Below, piece after piece: positions 24,841 to 33,465 of a stretch of DNA of 64,000 nt. A program made the position numbers and the translations under genes. Source of the DNA: Lachnoclostridium sp. UBA5725 (GTDB taxonomy: Bacteria > Bacillota > Clostridia > Lachnospirales > Lachnospiraceae); the NCBI GenBank assembly GCA_002419585.1, contig DIGJ01000014.1, forward strand, positions 44,760 through 108,759, written 5' to 3'. The notes under the pieces are model-generated. The model was given only the letters and a program-made list of their open reading frames with translations, made no database searches and was not told the origin of the DNA. The first letter of the stretch is position 1; every line of letters starts with the position of its first letter.

Positions 24841-25789
24841 ATGAAATAAAAAATTGTCTATAAATCATAATACCAAAGCAAATTATTATTCCAAACATCA
24901 ATGGAAGTGAATCAAACAATTCCATTTTGGTTTCTGATTTGTTTGCGATTAACTCTTTTAATGCATTCGGTCTTTTCGCAATGTTTGCAATTCGCTTAAG
25001 AATAAAGAAAGCAACTATTGTTGAAAAAACTGCCAACACACCATAAAAAGCAATGACCGGCAACAAAACCTTATTACTAATTTGTGCTGCATCAAACGTC
25101 TGGCTTACAAATTCATTGTCCTTCGCTAGGCCGCCCGTTAAACTTTGTATCTTTGGTAGTAAATACGTAAGAATGACTGAACTTCCATTGATTGTAAAAT
25201 GAACAATCATAGAACTAAGAATGGAATCCGTTACTTCAACAAGCAATGCAAATATCATCCCCATTACAAACGCATAGATAAATTGATTAAAATTCATATG
25301 CATTAATCCAAAAAGAAGACCACTTAAGATAACGCCTTTTCTAGGATTGATTTTTCGAAATTCGTTGAAGAAAACACCTCGATAAACGGCTTCTTCTAAA
25401 ACGGCCGGAACCACTGCCACCAATAGTAAACTAATTACCAAAGGAAAGGAATAAACAATATCAGAAATCGCTTCTGTTATTTGATTGGTCGTAAACAAAA
25501 GTGAAACCGCATTTAAAAAGGACAAAAGAGGCGAGATAAAAAAAGCAAAAACAATCAACAAAATAACATTCACAGCACTTATTTTATTGATTCGCAAAAG
25601 CCCCTTCATATTGTCGGTTCCTATCATCAGATACACAATCACTGGAATCACAAAAATTGCCTGCGACAACAAAAGATTAACGAATGAATTGTTCAAAACA
25701 AAAGGAACTGACCCAAATGCAAAAGATGCACTGACTGCAATGCATACAGTAATTAGAAAGATTTCATTCACATGTCTTACATTTTTCAT
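24839..25789 (-). CDS. CPBP family intramembrane metalloprotease
   Basis: This 316-residue polytopic membrane protein has about eight hydrophobic segments. It carries the CPBP (CAAX protease / bacteriocin-processing) motifs EEAVYRGVFFNEF (Glu-Glu-x3-Arg, around residue 132) and FGLMHMNFNQF (His), plus a later MIVHFTINGSS histidine. These form the intramembrane active site. Its start codon directly follows the stop of the upstream HPr-like gene (TAA-ATG), so translation is probably coupled. The substrate is unknown; family members serve in bacteriocin self-immunity or membrane protein processing. Confidence 0.88.
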   Translation of the reverse strand: MKNVRHVNEIFLITVCIAVSASFAFGSVPFVLNNSFVNLLLSQAIFVIPVIVYLMIGTDNMKGLLRINKISAVNVILLIVFAFFISPLLSFLNAVSLLFTTNQITEAISDIVYSFPLVISLLLVAVVPAVLEEAVYRGVFFNEFRKINPRKGVILSGLLFGLMHMNFNQFIYAFVMGMIFALLVEVTDSILSSMIVHFTINGSSVILTYLLPKIQSLTGGLAKDNEFVSQTFDAAQISNKVLLPVIAFYGVLAVFSTIVAFFILKRIANIAKRPNALKELIANKSETKMELFDSLPLMFGIIICFGIMIYRQFFIS

Positions 25790-26023
25790 TTATCTTTGAA
25801 TCATGTATTTTAATAATTTATTTACATCTTCTGGTTCGGATGCTATAATCTCAAGTTCTGGTATGGTACCATCTGAAAAAATCTTAGCTAAAGAAACATA
25901 CTGGCAAAGTTTCGATTTTAAATTTAAACGGTCCCCTTCTTGTGATACAAGTTCAACTCTCCCCTTGCAGCTATCTACAACTTCAAAAAACTTATCTACA
26001 TCTGTAATATTATTGAATTTCAT
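25790..26023 (-). CDS. small HPr-like fold protein lacking the phospho-histidine
   Basis: This 77-residue protein has a pattern resembling the PTS phosphocarrier HPr: GRVELVSQEGDRLNLKSKLCQYVSLA followed by ELEIIASEPEDVNKLLKYM, with the regulatory-serine-type KS retained. The segment that would hold the His-Ala-Arg-Pro active site reads ITDVDKFFEVVDS instead, so it cannot carry phosphate the usual way. The start was set at ATG 26023, 7 nt after GGAGG; an earlier ATG lies only 1 nt after it. It is coupled to the CPBP protease gene. The HPr relationship is my inference from pattern, not from a search. Confidence 0.65.
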   Translation of the reverse strand: MKFNNITDVDKFFEVVDSCKGRVELVSQEGDRLNLKSKLCQYVSLAKIFSDGTIPELEIIASEPEDVNKLLKYMIQR

Positions 26024-26147
26024 AGTCATACCTCCTTATTTGTAGTTTATAACATTCATTATATACCATCTTTTTCATAATTTCACTAGTTTTTTTCAGA
26101 ATTAATGCTATAATGATGATACACTATTTAGTTTTGGAGATGAATCT

Positions 26148-26861
26148 ATGTACCAATTTAACAGTCGTGTTCGCTATAGTGAACTCGGTCCGGACAAACA
26201 TCTGACATTATCCGCTATCATAAATTATTTTCAAGATTGCTCTACATTTCAATCGGAAGCGGTTGGTGTTGGTTTAAATTACTTAGAAGAAGAAAAACGT
26301 GCCTGGATTTTAAATTCGTGGCAGATTATTGTAGAAGAATATCCTAGTCTAGGTGATAATCTTACAATATGCACATGGGCTTATGATTTCAAAGGCGCTT
26401 ATGGATATCGAAATTTCTTATTAAAAAATGAAAATGGCAAAGTATATGCTTGTGCAAATTCGCTTTGGATTTACATGGATACCGAAAATTATCGAATTGT
26501 ACGAATTCCACCGCAAGCAGCACTTCCCTATGGATGTGACCCGAAATATCCTATGAATTATGCTCCTCGAAAAATACATCTTCCTGATAATTTTGAAACA
26601 AAGGAATCATTTCCTGTCGTTTCTTACAATATTGATACGAACAATCATGTAAACAATGAGCAGTATGTGCAGATGGCAGAATGCTTTTTACCAAACGATT
26701 TTGTAATTGGGCAAATGCGAGCTGAATACCGTTCTTCCGCTGTTTTAGGTGATGTTATTGTTCCGAAAGTATTTTATAATAAGGAGCTTTGTACGGTTAT
26801 GCTTTGTAATGTTGACAACTCGATTTATGCAATTATTGAATTTACAAGAAAGGAATATTAA
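26148..26861 (+). CDS. acyl-ACP thioesterase
   Basis: This 237-residue Fat/FatA-type enzyme releases fatty acids from acyl carrier protein and consists of two hotdog domains. The N-terminal half shows FNSRVRYSELGPDKHLTLSAIINYFQDCSTFQSEAVG and WILNSWQIIVEEYP. The C-terminal half carries NIDTNNHVNNEQYVQMA, with the conserved Asn and His of the catalytic site. TTGGAGATG precedes the ATG. The stop abuts the next ATG (TAA-ATG), coupling it to the S1-domain gene. Its product length cannot be told. Confidence 0.92.
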   Translation: MYQFNSRVRYSELGPDKHLTLSAIINYFQDCSTFQSEAVGVGLNYLEEEKRAWILNSWQIIVEEYPSLGDNLTICTWAYDFKGAYGYRNFLLKNENGKVYACANSLWIYMDTENYRIVRIPPQAALPYGCDPKYPMNYAPRKIHLPDNFETKESFPVVSYNIDTNNHVNNEQYVQMAECFLPNDFVIGQMRAEYRSSAVLGDVIVPKVFYNKELCTVMLCNVDNSIYAIIEFTRKEY

Positions 26862-27731
26862 ATGATACGATTAGGTGAAACACAAGAATTAGAAGTAATA
26901 GAATTTTCAAATAGTGGTATTTATCTGGCTGATTCAGGAACCGAAAAAATGGAACGACGTCCTACTTGGTCTCCAGAACAAACCCAAAAAGTCTTGCTGC
27001 CAAATAATCAAGTTCCAAAGGATGTGAAGATTGGAGATATTTTGACTGTCTTTATTTATAAAGACTCAGAAGACCGGCCCATTGCTACAACGATTACCCC
27101 GCTTCTTCAATTAAATGGACTTGCTACATTAACTGTTCTAGAAGTTGGAAAAATCGGAGCCTTTTTGGACTGGGGGCTTGCAAAAGATTTGTTACTGCCT
27201 TTTAAAGAACAGACAAGACGTGTAAAAACTGGAGAACAAGTTCTAGTTACCCTATACATTGATAAAAGTGAACGTCTTTGTGCCACAATGAATGTTTATA
27301 AAGCATTAAGTTCCGACTCTCCCTATAGTACAAACGACCGCGTAACTGGCACTGTCTATGAACCAAGTGGAAATTTTGGAGTGTTTGTCGCTGTTGATAA
27401 CCTCTATTCTGCAATCATTCCAAAGAAAGAAGTATTTCGTGAATATGTCAGCGGTGAAATCATTGAAGCGCGTGTTACCGATGTTCGAGAAGACGGAAAA
27501 CTCAACTTAAGTACGCGTGAAAAGGTACCTGTTCAGCTAAATACCGATGCCGATTTGATATATGAAAAACTGATTGAAAATAATGGATTTTTACCATTTA
27601 ATGATAGTTCCGATGCTGCCGAGATTAAAGAGGAGTTTTCCCTTAGCAAAAATGCCTTTAAACGTGCGATTGGACACTTATTTAAAAATAAAAAGATAAC
27701 CATTGAAGAAGATGGAATTCATGTAAAATAA
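26862..27731 (+). CDS. cvfB: S1 domain RNA-binding protein, CvfB/YitL family
   Basis: This 289-residue protein holds several S1-type OB folds (EVGKIGAFLDWGLAKDLLLPFKEQ and the later EPSGNFGVFVAVDNLYSAIIPKKE) and a C-terminal winged-helix region (LSKNAFKRAIGHLFKNKKITIEEDGI). This is the CvfB/YitL layout. In Staphylococcus CvfB binds RNA and influences virulence gene expression; the role here is not known. AGAAAGGA at the end of the preceding gene acts as ribosome binding site, and the start directly adjoins the thioesterase stop. Confidence 0.9.
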   Translation: MIRLGETQELEVIEFSNSGIYLADSGTEKMERRPTWSPEQTQKVLLPNNQVPKDVKIGDILTVFIYKDSEDRPIATTITPLLQLNGLATLTVLEVGKIGAFLDWGLAKDLLLPFKEQTRRVKTGEQVLVTLYIDKSERLCATMNVYKALSSDSPYSTNDRVTGTVYEPSGNFGVFVAVDNLYSAIIPKKEVFREYVSGEIIEARVTDVREDGKLNLSTREKVPVQLNTDADLIYEKLIENNGFLPFNDSSDAAEIKEEFSLSKNAFKRAIGHLFKNKKITIEEDGIHVK

Positions 27732-27744
27732 AAAAAAGAAAAAA

Positions 27745-27800
27745 AAATAAAAGGTGCCAGAAATGAAGATATCGTTCATTTTCTGACGCCTTTTATTTTT
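27745..27800. terminator. bidirectional terminator between cvfB and cheY
   Basis: ATAAAAGGTGCCAGAAATGAA pairs with TTCATTTTCTGACGCCTTTTAT with few mismatches. It has A- and T-rich flanks and lies between convergent genes. Confidence 0.8.
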
Positions 27801-27822
27801 CATTTATTAAAGCCATTCGCCC

Positions 27823-28185
27823 TTATCGATCAAGCAGTTCAAGTGTTGCTAATAAGACATCTGCATCTAATGGTTTTGGTATCAAATACTTTAATCCTAT
27901 ATTTCTCACTTCTTCCATCGTACTTGCATCACACAACGAACTTAACATCAATATCTTTGCTGCAGGATCTTCTTTCAATAAAATTTGTGCCGTCTCCAGA
28001 CCATCTATCCCCGGCATAATAATGTCTAATATTACAAATTCAGGGTGAAGTTCCCTGTATTTTTCAATTCCTCCTTCACCGTCTTTGGCACAGGCTACTA
28101 TTGTATATCCTTTTCCTTCTACAACCTCACGAATCTGTTGTGCCGCAAATGGCGAATCATCAATCACCAAGATACTCTTCTTCAT
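27823..28185 (-). CDS. cheY: CheY-like response regulator
   Basis: This 120-residue receiver domain stands alone. Phospho-acceptor Asp lies in FVILDIIMPGIDG (about D54), with the acidic pair in VIDDSPFA, the Thr/Ser switch in MLSSLCD and the Lys in YLIPKPLDAD. Such single-domain regulators bind the flagellar switch or a phosphatase. It overlaps the upstream CheX-like gene by 4 nt (ATGA), so kinase output and dephosphorylation may be encoded as a pair. FapR- or Spo0F-like roles cannot be excluded by sequence alone. Confidence 0.88.
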   Translation of the reverse strand: MKKSILVIDDSPFAAQQIREVVEGKGYTIVACAKDGEGGIEKYRELHPEFVILDIIMPGIDGLETAQILLKEDPAAKILMLSSLCDASTMEEVRNIGLKYLIPKPLDADVLLATLELLDR

Positions 28186-28673
28186 ATATTGAAATCCTCC
28201 TTTGTATTATCCTTGCTCTCGAAATATACAACAATATTCAAGCCTCCATCCAAACATGCATATGACATATCCGTTCGGCTCCAGGTAAATTGTTCGATAA
28301 CCTTATGCTCAATTCGAATTGGTACGGAAAGTTTGGATCGCTTTCCTAATCTATCATTAATCTCTGATAATATTCGACCACAAATCACGTTCAGATATTC
28401 TATGACATACAACTTTTTTTCCTGTATTGTAAGCTTTACGTTTTCATCCAGCTTCGTTGCAATTCTTTCATATACTTTCTCCTCTATCTCAAACAAAATC
28501 AGGGAAATAAAAGCCCCTTCCGTTCGAATTTCAAAGCAATAATCTGTGGAAGAAAGCGAATTGAATTTTTCCTGCCTTAGCATCTTTATCGATACCATCT
28601 GCATGGTTATATCAACAAAAACTGCATTAACGATGCTTTCAATATCCAGACGGTTTATCTCGATTTTGTCCAC
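28182..28673 (-). CDS. CheX/CheC-like protein, putative chemotaxis phosphatase
   Basis: The protein has 163 residues. The central EYLNVICGRILSEINDRLGKRSKLSVPIRIEH resembles the CheX helix E-x2-N followed by the strand-rich dimer core, so it may dephosphorylate the CheY encoded next to it. Similarity is weak over the N-terminal half. The only start in frame is GTG 28673, and the AGGGGGTGG that should serve as ribosome binding site overlaps that GTG. Initiation may be unusual, or the start may lie elsewhere. It overlaps cheY by 4 nt. Confidence 0.6.
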   Translation of the reverse strand: MDKIEINRLDIESIVNAVFVDITMQMVSIKMLRQEKFNSLSSTDYCFEIRTEGAFISLILFEIEEKVYERIATKLDENVKLTIQEKKLYVIEYLNVICGRILSEINDRLGKRSKLSVPIRIEHKVIEQFTWSRTDMSYACLDGGLNIVVYFESKDNTKEDFNI

Positions 28674-28708
28674 CCCCTATCTAGAACAACTCCAATACCT
28701 ATCCCATA

Positions 28709-29110
28709 TTATTTTAGAAATCTCATTTTTGCATTGTCACGTTCCAGCTTCTTCTCCGGCTGTTTCGTTGTTGTTGCTATAATATTTCCAAATTGTTTTT
28801 TTACATCTGCTTTGCATGCTTCGCAAAAACGGCCAGTCAAAATCATTCTTCCACATCGCTCACAATCTACACCGATTGCTGAGCCCTCCGCAAAGGCCAA
28901 TCTTTCTTCTTTTACCCATTTTTTTATAATCACGATAGGCACTTCATTTTCCTCAGATACCTCTTGAATCCCTACACCTGGGTGATCATATATGTACTGC
29001 TTAACTTCTGAAAATTTGTCATCAATTTCTTTCATACATGACGGACATAATGGCAATCCTGATACAAAATTAAAAAAGACTCCACACTTTTTACAATTTT
29101 TTACTTCCAT
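28709..29110 (-). CDS. yvyF: flagellar operon protein, YvyF family
   Basis: This 133-residue protein has two zinc-ribbon-like Cys pairs: CKKCGVFF...CPSC at the N-terminus and CERCGRM...CEACKAD near residues 80-97. Between them lies a helix-turn-helix-like EVSEENEVPIVIIKKWVKEERL. This is the layout of the YvyF family found next to comFC and flgM in Bacillus flagellar loci, and comFC is directly upstream here. A regulatory role in flagellar gene expression is likely but unproven. Confidence 0.82.
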   Translation of the reverse strand: MEVKNCKKCGVFFNFVSGLPLCPSCMKEIDDKFSEVKQYIYDHPGVGIQEVSEENEVPIVIIKKWVKEERLAFAEGSAIGVDCERCGRMILTGRFCEACKADVKKQFGNIIATTTKQPEKKLERDNAKMRFLK

Positions 29111-29121
29111 GATTTTCCTCC

Positions 29122-29820
29122 TTAAACACTAGTCCCAATGCATACACATAGGAAATAAACTTCATCTACACCTAATTTTAAAAGCTCTTTGGCACAGGCT
29201 TCCATGGTACTGCCTGTCGTATATATATCATCAATCAATGCAACCCTTCTAAAAACCCCTATCTGGCTTTTACCACTAGTAAAGGCTGCTTCCATATTTC
29301 TCATCCGTTCTGAAAGTGTCAAATCTTTCTGCGGTTTTGTTTCTTTAAAACGCTCTAGTCCCGTGCGAAGAAGTGGAATTTCTAAGTTATCAGAAATCAC
29401 ATGCGCAATCAGTTCTGCTTGGTTATAGCCTCTCAGACTCTTCTTACGTTTGTGAATCGGAACCGGTATTAACGCTTCAATTTGATTGTCTTTTATCCAG
29501 CTACCATAAAGTCTTGAAATCTCTTCTCCATAAAACACCGCATATTCTTGCTTATTCTGATATTTAAATCTTCCAATTGACTGTGACATCGTTTTATTGT
29601 AAATCCAGACTGCTTTTCCACTTGTATAGTGAAATTCTTTACGCATACAATCACAGCAGTTTTCTGTTTCCTCGTTTCCGATTGGCTTGCTACAACGTTT
29701 GCACCTTGGCTCTTTTATATAAGGCAGATTATCCTTGCAGGTATCACACGCCATTCCAAGTTTTGAAACAATTGCTTCACAGATCGGGCATCGCGGAGGA
29801 AATATAATATCTTTAATCAA
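29122..29820 (-). CDS. comFC: ComF family phosphoribosyltransferase-like protein
   Basis: ComFC/ComF proteins are needed for uptake of single-stranded DNA during transformation and have a PRTase fold. Residues near the start form a Cys-rich zinc finger (CPICEAIV, CDTCKDNL, CKRCSKPIG, CCDCM). The C-terminus has the PRPP loop VALIDDIYTTGSTMEACAKEL. I chose TTG 29820 (IKDIIFPPRCPIC), the usual ComF opening, with an 8-nt overlap of the upstream gene. An ATG at 29859 would add 13 residues. It sits next to yvyF, as in Bacillus. No other competence genes are in the window. Confidence 0.87.
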   Translation of the reverse strand: MIKDIIFPPRCPICEAIVSKLGMACDTCKDNLPYIKEPRCKRCSKPIGNEETENCCDCMRKEFHYTSGKAVWIYNKTMSQSIGRFKYQNKQEYAVFYGEEISRLYGSWIKDNQIEALIPVPIHKRKKSLRGYNQAELIAHVISDNLEIPLLRTGLERFKETKPQKDLTLSERMRNMEAAFTSGKSQIGVFRRVALIDDIYTTGSTMEACAKELLKLGVDEVYFLCVCIGTSV

Positions 29821-30712
29821 ATAATTTCTCAGGATATACGCCTTTCTTAACAAGATCAAGGAATGAATTTACAACAAATTCCTTGTCTTCTTTGTAGGTT
29901 ACACCGAACCACTTATCCTTTGTATCCAACACATGAACGGTTGCTTTACTTTCTTTGATTAGATTGTCAACAATGAGCGGAAGCAGATATTCTGCTTTCA
30001 TTTCATTGTCTTCCATATTATCTAAAAATGTAGAGAACCTTGTTTCAAGCTCCTCCATGAAATCTGGTGTAAATCCCCACATATTCATAGATACAGGCTG
30101 ATCTAGTGGAATGGTCTTTGTTTCGGTTTTTGCAAAACCTTCTTCTTTTTTTATTTCATAAGTTTCTTCGATATCAACCAAAATATCATGGTCAACTTTA
30201 CATACGCCACGCGTTACGGTACCATTTTCGCTTAATGTGTTTCCTAAGTGGAAACCTGCCATGCAAAAGTTATACTTTGTATCTGCAACTATAGGATTGA
30301 CTAAAAACTCATGAATTTTTTGAAATCCTTCTTTTCCGTAATAATCATCCGCATTAATAACAACAAATGGTGTACTGATTTTTCCTTTACAGCTAAGTAT
30401 AGCGTGTCCAGTTCCCCAAGGTTTCGTACGACCTTCTGGCTTTTTATAGCCTTTTGGCAATGCATCCATATCCTGAAAAACATATTCCACTTCAATATGC
30501 TTACCCAGACGATCTCCGATTACTTCCTTAAATTCCTTTTCGATGTCTTTCCTTATGATGATGATAACTTTATTAAAACCAGCTTCGATTGCATCATAAA
30601 CAGAATAATCTAAAATTATTTCACCACTCGGTCCAACGGGTTCAATTTGTTTAATACCTCCAAATCGGCTCCCCATTCCGGCTGCCATAATGACTAATGT
30701 TGTTTTTTCCAT
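29813..30712 (-). CDS. sugar-phosphate nucleotidyltransferase family protein
   Basis: This 299-residue protein has the Rossmann-type nucleotidyltransferase start LVIMAAGMGSRFGGIKQIEPVGPSGE, the nucleotide-binding loop. It also has FVVINADDYYGKEGFQ with metal-binding Asp residues, and WGTGHAIL. It should transfer NMP to a sugar phosphate or similar acceptor, making an activated sugar for envelope or exopolysaccharide. The acceptor cannot be told. It is upstream of comFC with a slight overlap and 68 nt downstream of recD2. Confidence 0.82.
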   Translation of the reverse strand: MEKTTLVIMAAGMGSRFGGIKQIEPVGPSGEIILDYSVYDAIEAGFNKVIIIIRKDIEKEFKEVIGDRLGKHIEVEYVFQDMDALPKGYKKPEGRTKPWGTGHAILSCKGKISTPFVVINADDYYGKEGFQKIHEFLVNPIVADTKYNFCMAGFHLGNTLSENGTVTRGVCKVDHDILVDIEETYEIKKEEGFAKTETKTIPLDQPVSMNMWGFTPDFMEELETRFSTFLDNMEDNEMKAEYLLPLIVDNLIKESKATVHVLDTKDKWFGVTYKEDKEFVVNSFLDLVKKGVYPEKLFD

Positions 30713-30780
30713 AAATCTTCACCTCATACTCTATTTACATTTATTATAACCCATATTTTACTGTTTTGCATTAATATTTC

Positions 30781-32997
30781 TTACATTTCAAGAATTCGTA
30801 AGTCTAAACTTGAGTAACGTTTTTGTTCACTTTCATTTTTTATCATGTGAAGCACCATTTGGTCACTACCGACGATTGTGACACATTTTTTTGCTCTTGT
30901 AACTGCGGTATATAATAGATTTCGGTTAAAAAGCATTCTAGGACCGCTTAATATTGGCATAACAACCGCAGGATATTCGCTTCCTTGTGATTTATGGATG
31001 GTAATTGCATATGCCAGCTCTAATTCATCCATTTCACGAAACCGATATTCCACTCGTTTATTTTCTTCAAATTCCACGGTTACTGTTTCTGCAAAGAAAT
31101 TAATTTCTCGAACAATTCCGCAGTCTCCATTAAACACTCCGCATCCTTTCTCTGATAAAAACCCTCTGCCATTACTGATTTCCCACTCCATTTGATAATT
31201 ATTCTTTATCTGCATTACCTTATCGCCTTCACGAAGGATTCCCTGCGCAAACTCTTTTTCCCTTTTCGAAGTCTCGGGCGGATTTAAATATTGCTGCAAA
31301 ATCTGATTGAGGCGTTCTACACCAAGTTCGCCTTTTCTCATCGGAGTAAGTACTTGTATATCATAGATACTAGCATTTACGTATTTTGGCATTTTGTCTT
31401 TGATTAATTGAATGACAACACTAATGATCTGGTTCACATCCGTTCGCTTTAGCATAAAAAAATCTTTGCTTTTATTATCCAATGCGATTTGTTTTCCTTC
31501 ATTGATTTTATGGGCATTCAAAATAATGTCACTCTCCGCCGCCTGCCGGAAAATCTTGGAAAGTTTAACCACTGGAAATTGATTGGATCGAATCACATCC
31601 TTTAATACATTTCCAGGTCCAACCGATGGAAGCTGGCTGACATCTCCTACAAGTATTAGGCGAGTCCCTACCATAATCGATTTTAGAAGCGCATAAAACA
31701 GCTGAATGTCTACCATAGACATTTCATCTATGATTACCACATCGGTCTCCAGTGGATTGGTTTCATTCTTTTCAAACTGCATACTAGTGGAATCATCATC
31801 AACAGCTGCTTTTAATTCAAGCAATCGATGTACCGTCTGTGCTTCGTATCCAGTTGTTTCCTTCATACGTTTTGCGGCTCTTCCAGTTGGTGCTGCAAGG
31901 AGTATTTCCATTCCTTCGGATTCAAAGAACTTAATGATTGTATTAATGGTTGTTGTTTTACCTGTTCCAGGACCTCCGGTAACCACTAGCACACCATTTT
32001 TTGCAGCCTCTGCTACCGCTTTTTTTTGCAGTTCATCCAATTCAATCTGATTATTTTCTTCTAATTGGGAAATTCTTTTTTCTAGGATTTCCTCTTTTAC
32101 CTCATACCTCATATTTAAATCCAGAAGCATTCTGGCACAATTCATTTCCATATAATAAAACGTGGATGCATACACTCTTTTTTGATTTTGCTCTTCTTTA
32201 TAGACAATCCGCTTATCTAACATCATCTGTGTTAGATGACCTTCCAATAATTCTGGTTCTAAAAGGAGTAAATCAGTTACTTCTTTCAGTAGTACTGCTT
32301 TTGGTAAAAAGGTATGTCCCATTGCATTCGCCTGCTGCAGCGAATAGATAATACCTGCTTTAATACGAAAATCAGAATCGCTTCCAATTCCTACTTTGGT
32401 TGCAATTTCGTCCGCTAATTTAAAACCGACGCCAGCAATATCTTCTGCCAATTTATAAGGGTTTTGTTTTATAATATCATAAAGCTTTGGTCCATAAGAC
32501 TGATATATTTTAACCGATAGATTATTGGATATCCCATACTGTTGCAAAAACATCATTGCGCTTCGAAGTTCCCTTTTTTCTTCAAACTGAACCCCAATTT
32601 CACGCGCAATACGTTCACTAATGCCCTTAACTTCTACTAGACGCTCTGGTTCTTCCTCAATCACACGAAAGGTATCTTTCTTGAATTTTTTTACAATCCT
32701 GGTAGCAAGCTTTGGTCCAATTCCTTTGATTGCACCGGAACCTAAATACCGTTCCATCGACACATCATCTTTTGGTTCCTTGATTTGGAAACCAGCTACT
32801 TTGATTTGCTCACCATATACGGGATGCTCTGTAATCGTTCCGCTAACTTCAACAAACTCTCCTTCATTAATAAATGGAAAAATGCCAACACAAGTAATGT
32901 TAAAGTCATCCTCATTGGTCAATTCTAAAACTGTATAGCCATTATCTGGATTTCGATATACAATTCGTTCCACATATCCTTCTATAACCTCCGCCAC
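30781..32997 (-). CDS. recD2: RecD2-type 5'-3' DNA helicase
   Basis: This 738-residue superfamily 1B helicase, not part of a RecBCD complex, is implicated in DNA repair and fork protection. The long N-terminal region includes helix-hairpin-helix repeats (LGSGAIKGIGPKLATRIVKKF and EVKGISERIAREIG). Motor motifs follow: VVTGGPGTGKTTTINTI (Walker A, about residue 340), VVIIDEMSMVD (Walker B), LVGDVSQLPSVGPGNVL (motif III), AITIHKSQGSEYPAVV and LLYTAVTRAKK (motif VI). No recB or recC partner is nearby, which fits RecD2. Confidence 0.95.
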   Translation of the reverse strand: MAEVIEGYVERIVYRNPDNGYTVLELTNEDDFNITCVGIFPFINEGEFVEVSGTITEHPVYGEQIKVAGFQIKEPKDDVSMERYLGSGAIKGIGPKLATRIVKKFKKDTFRVIEEEPERLVEVKGISERIAREIGVQFEEKRELRSAMMFLQQYGISNNLSVKIYQSYGPKLYDIIKQNPYKLAEDIAGVGFKLADEIATKVGIGSDSDFRIKAGIIYSLQQANAMGHTFLPKAVLLKEVTDLLLLEPELLEGHLTQMMLDKRIVYKEEQNQKRVYASTFYYMEMNCARMLLDLNMRYEVKEEILEKRISQLEENNQIELDELQKKAVAEAAKNGVLVVTGGPGTGKTTTINTIIKFFESEGMEILLAAPTGRAAKRMKETTGYEAQTVHRLLELKAAVDDDSTSMQFEKNETNPLETDVVIIDEMSMVDIQLFYALLKSIMVGTRLILVGDVSQLPSVGPGNVLKDVIRSNQFPVVKLSKIFRQAAESDIILNAHKINEGKQIALDNKSKDFFMLKRTDVNQIISVVIQLIKDKMPKYVNASIYDIQVLTPMRKGELGVERLNQILQQYLNPPETSKREKEFAQGILREGDKVMQIKNNYQMEWEISNGRGFLSEKGCGVFNGDCGIVREINFFAETVTVEFEENKRVEYRFREMDELELAYAITIHKSQGSEYPAVVMPILSGPRMLFNRNLLYTAVTRAKKCVTIVGSDQMVLHMIKNESEQKRYSSLDLRILEM

Positions 32998-33057
32998 CGT
33001 TGTGCTCCTTCCATAACTTACGAATTCACTTATTTACTAAATAATAGCACAAAGAGA

Positions 33058-33097
33058 GGGACTGTTGCAAAATTAATATTTTATATGCAACAGTCCC
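33058..33097. terminator. hairpin between flgJ-like gene and recD2
   Basis: The 12-bp arms GGGACTGTTGCA / TGCAACAGTCCC lie in the minus-strand path from the flagellar genes towards recD2. The T tract is weak on the minus strand. The arm shares GTTGCA with the boundaries of palindromic elements B and C. Confidence 0.6.
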
Positions 33098-33102
33098 ATT
33101 AT

Positions 33103-33438
33103 TTATTTTTTCATTGATTCATATAACATTTGTGCAATTCCAAGGCTTCCCGAATCCGTAATATTCTGTGCATATTGCTCCACTAGTGTATCACCAAAGC
33201 ATTTCATATATTCGCCTTCTTCATCACTGCTATGTACTGTTTTTTTCATTTCCTTCAAAACTTGTTCTGTAAAGTAGGTTTCAAACCCTTTACAAGCATC
33301 TAACATTTCTTGGTCCGTTGCATTTTCAGAATCAAAACCAGATAATGTTTGCTGTAGCGAACTTGTTTTTCCTGTGGTATCTGTCACACCGGATGTTACT
33401 GAATTATAGAAAGAACTTCCATCAATTGATAAGCTCAT
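33103..33438 (-). CDS. FlgJ-like rod-binding protein
   Basis: This 111-residue protein corresponds to the N-terminal rod-binding domain of FlgJ, without the muramidase half. The conserved core reads ACKGFETYFTEQVLKEMKKTV followed by GDTLVEQYAQNITDSGSLGIAQMLYESM, as in small Firmicute rod-binding proteins. It should cap or help assemble the flagellar rod outside the membrane. It is the last of a flgF-flgG-flgJ unit, 27 nt after flgG. Confidence 0.85.
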   Translation of the reverse strand: MSLSIDGSSFYNSVTSGVTDTTGKTSSLQQTLSGFDSENATDQEMLDACKGFETYFTEQVLKEMKKTVHSSDEEGEYMKCFGDTLVEQYAQNITDSGSLGIAQMLYESMKK

Positions 33439-33465
33439 AGCATCTTCTCCTTTTAAAACATCTCA

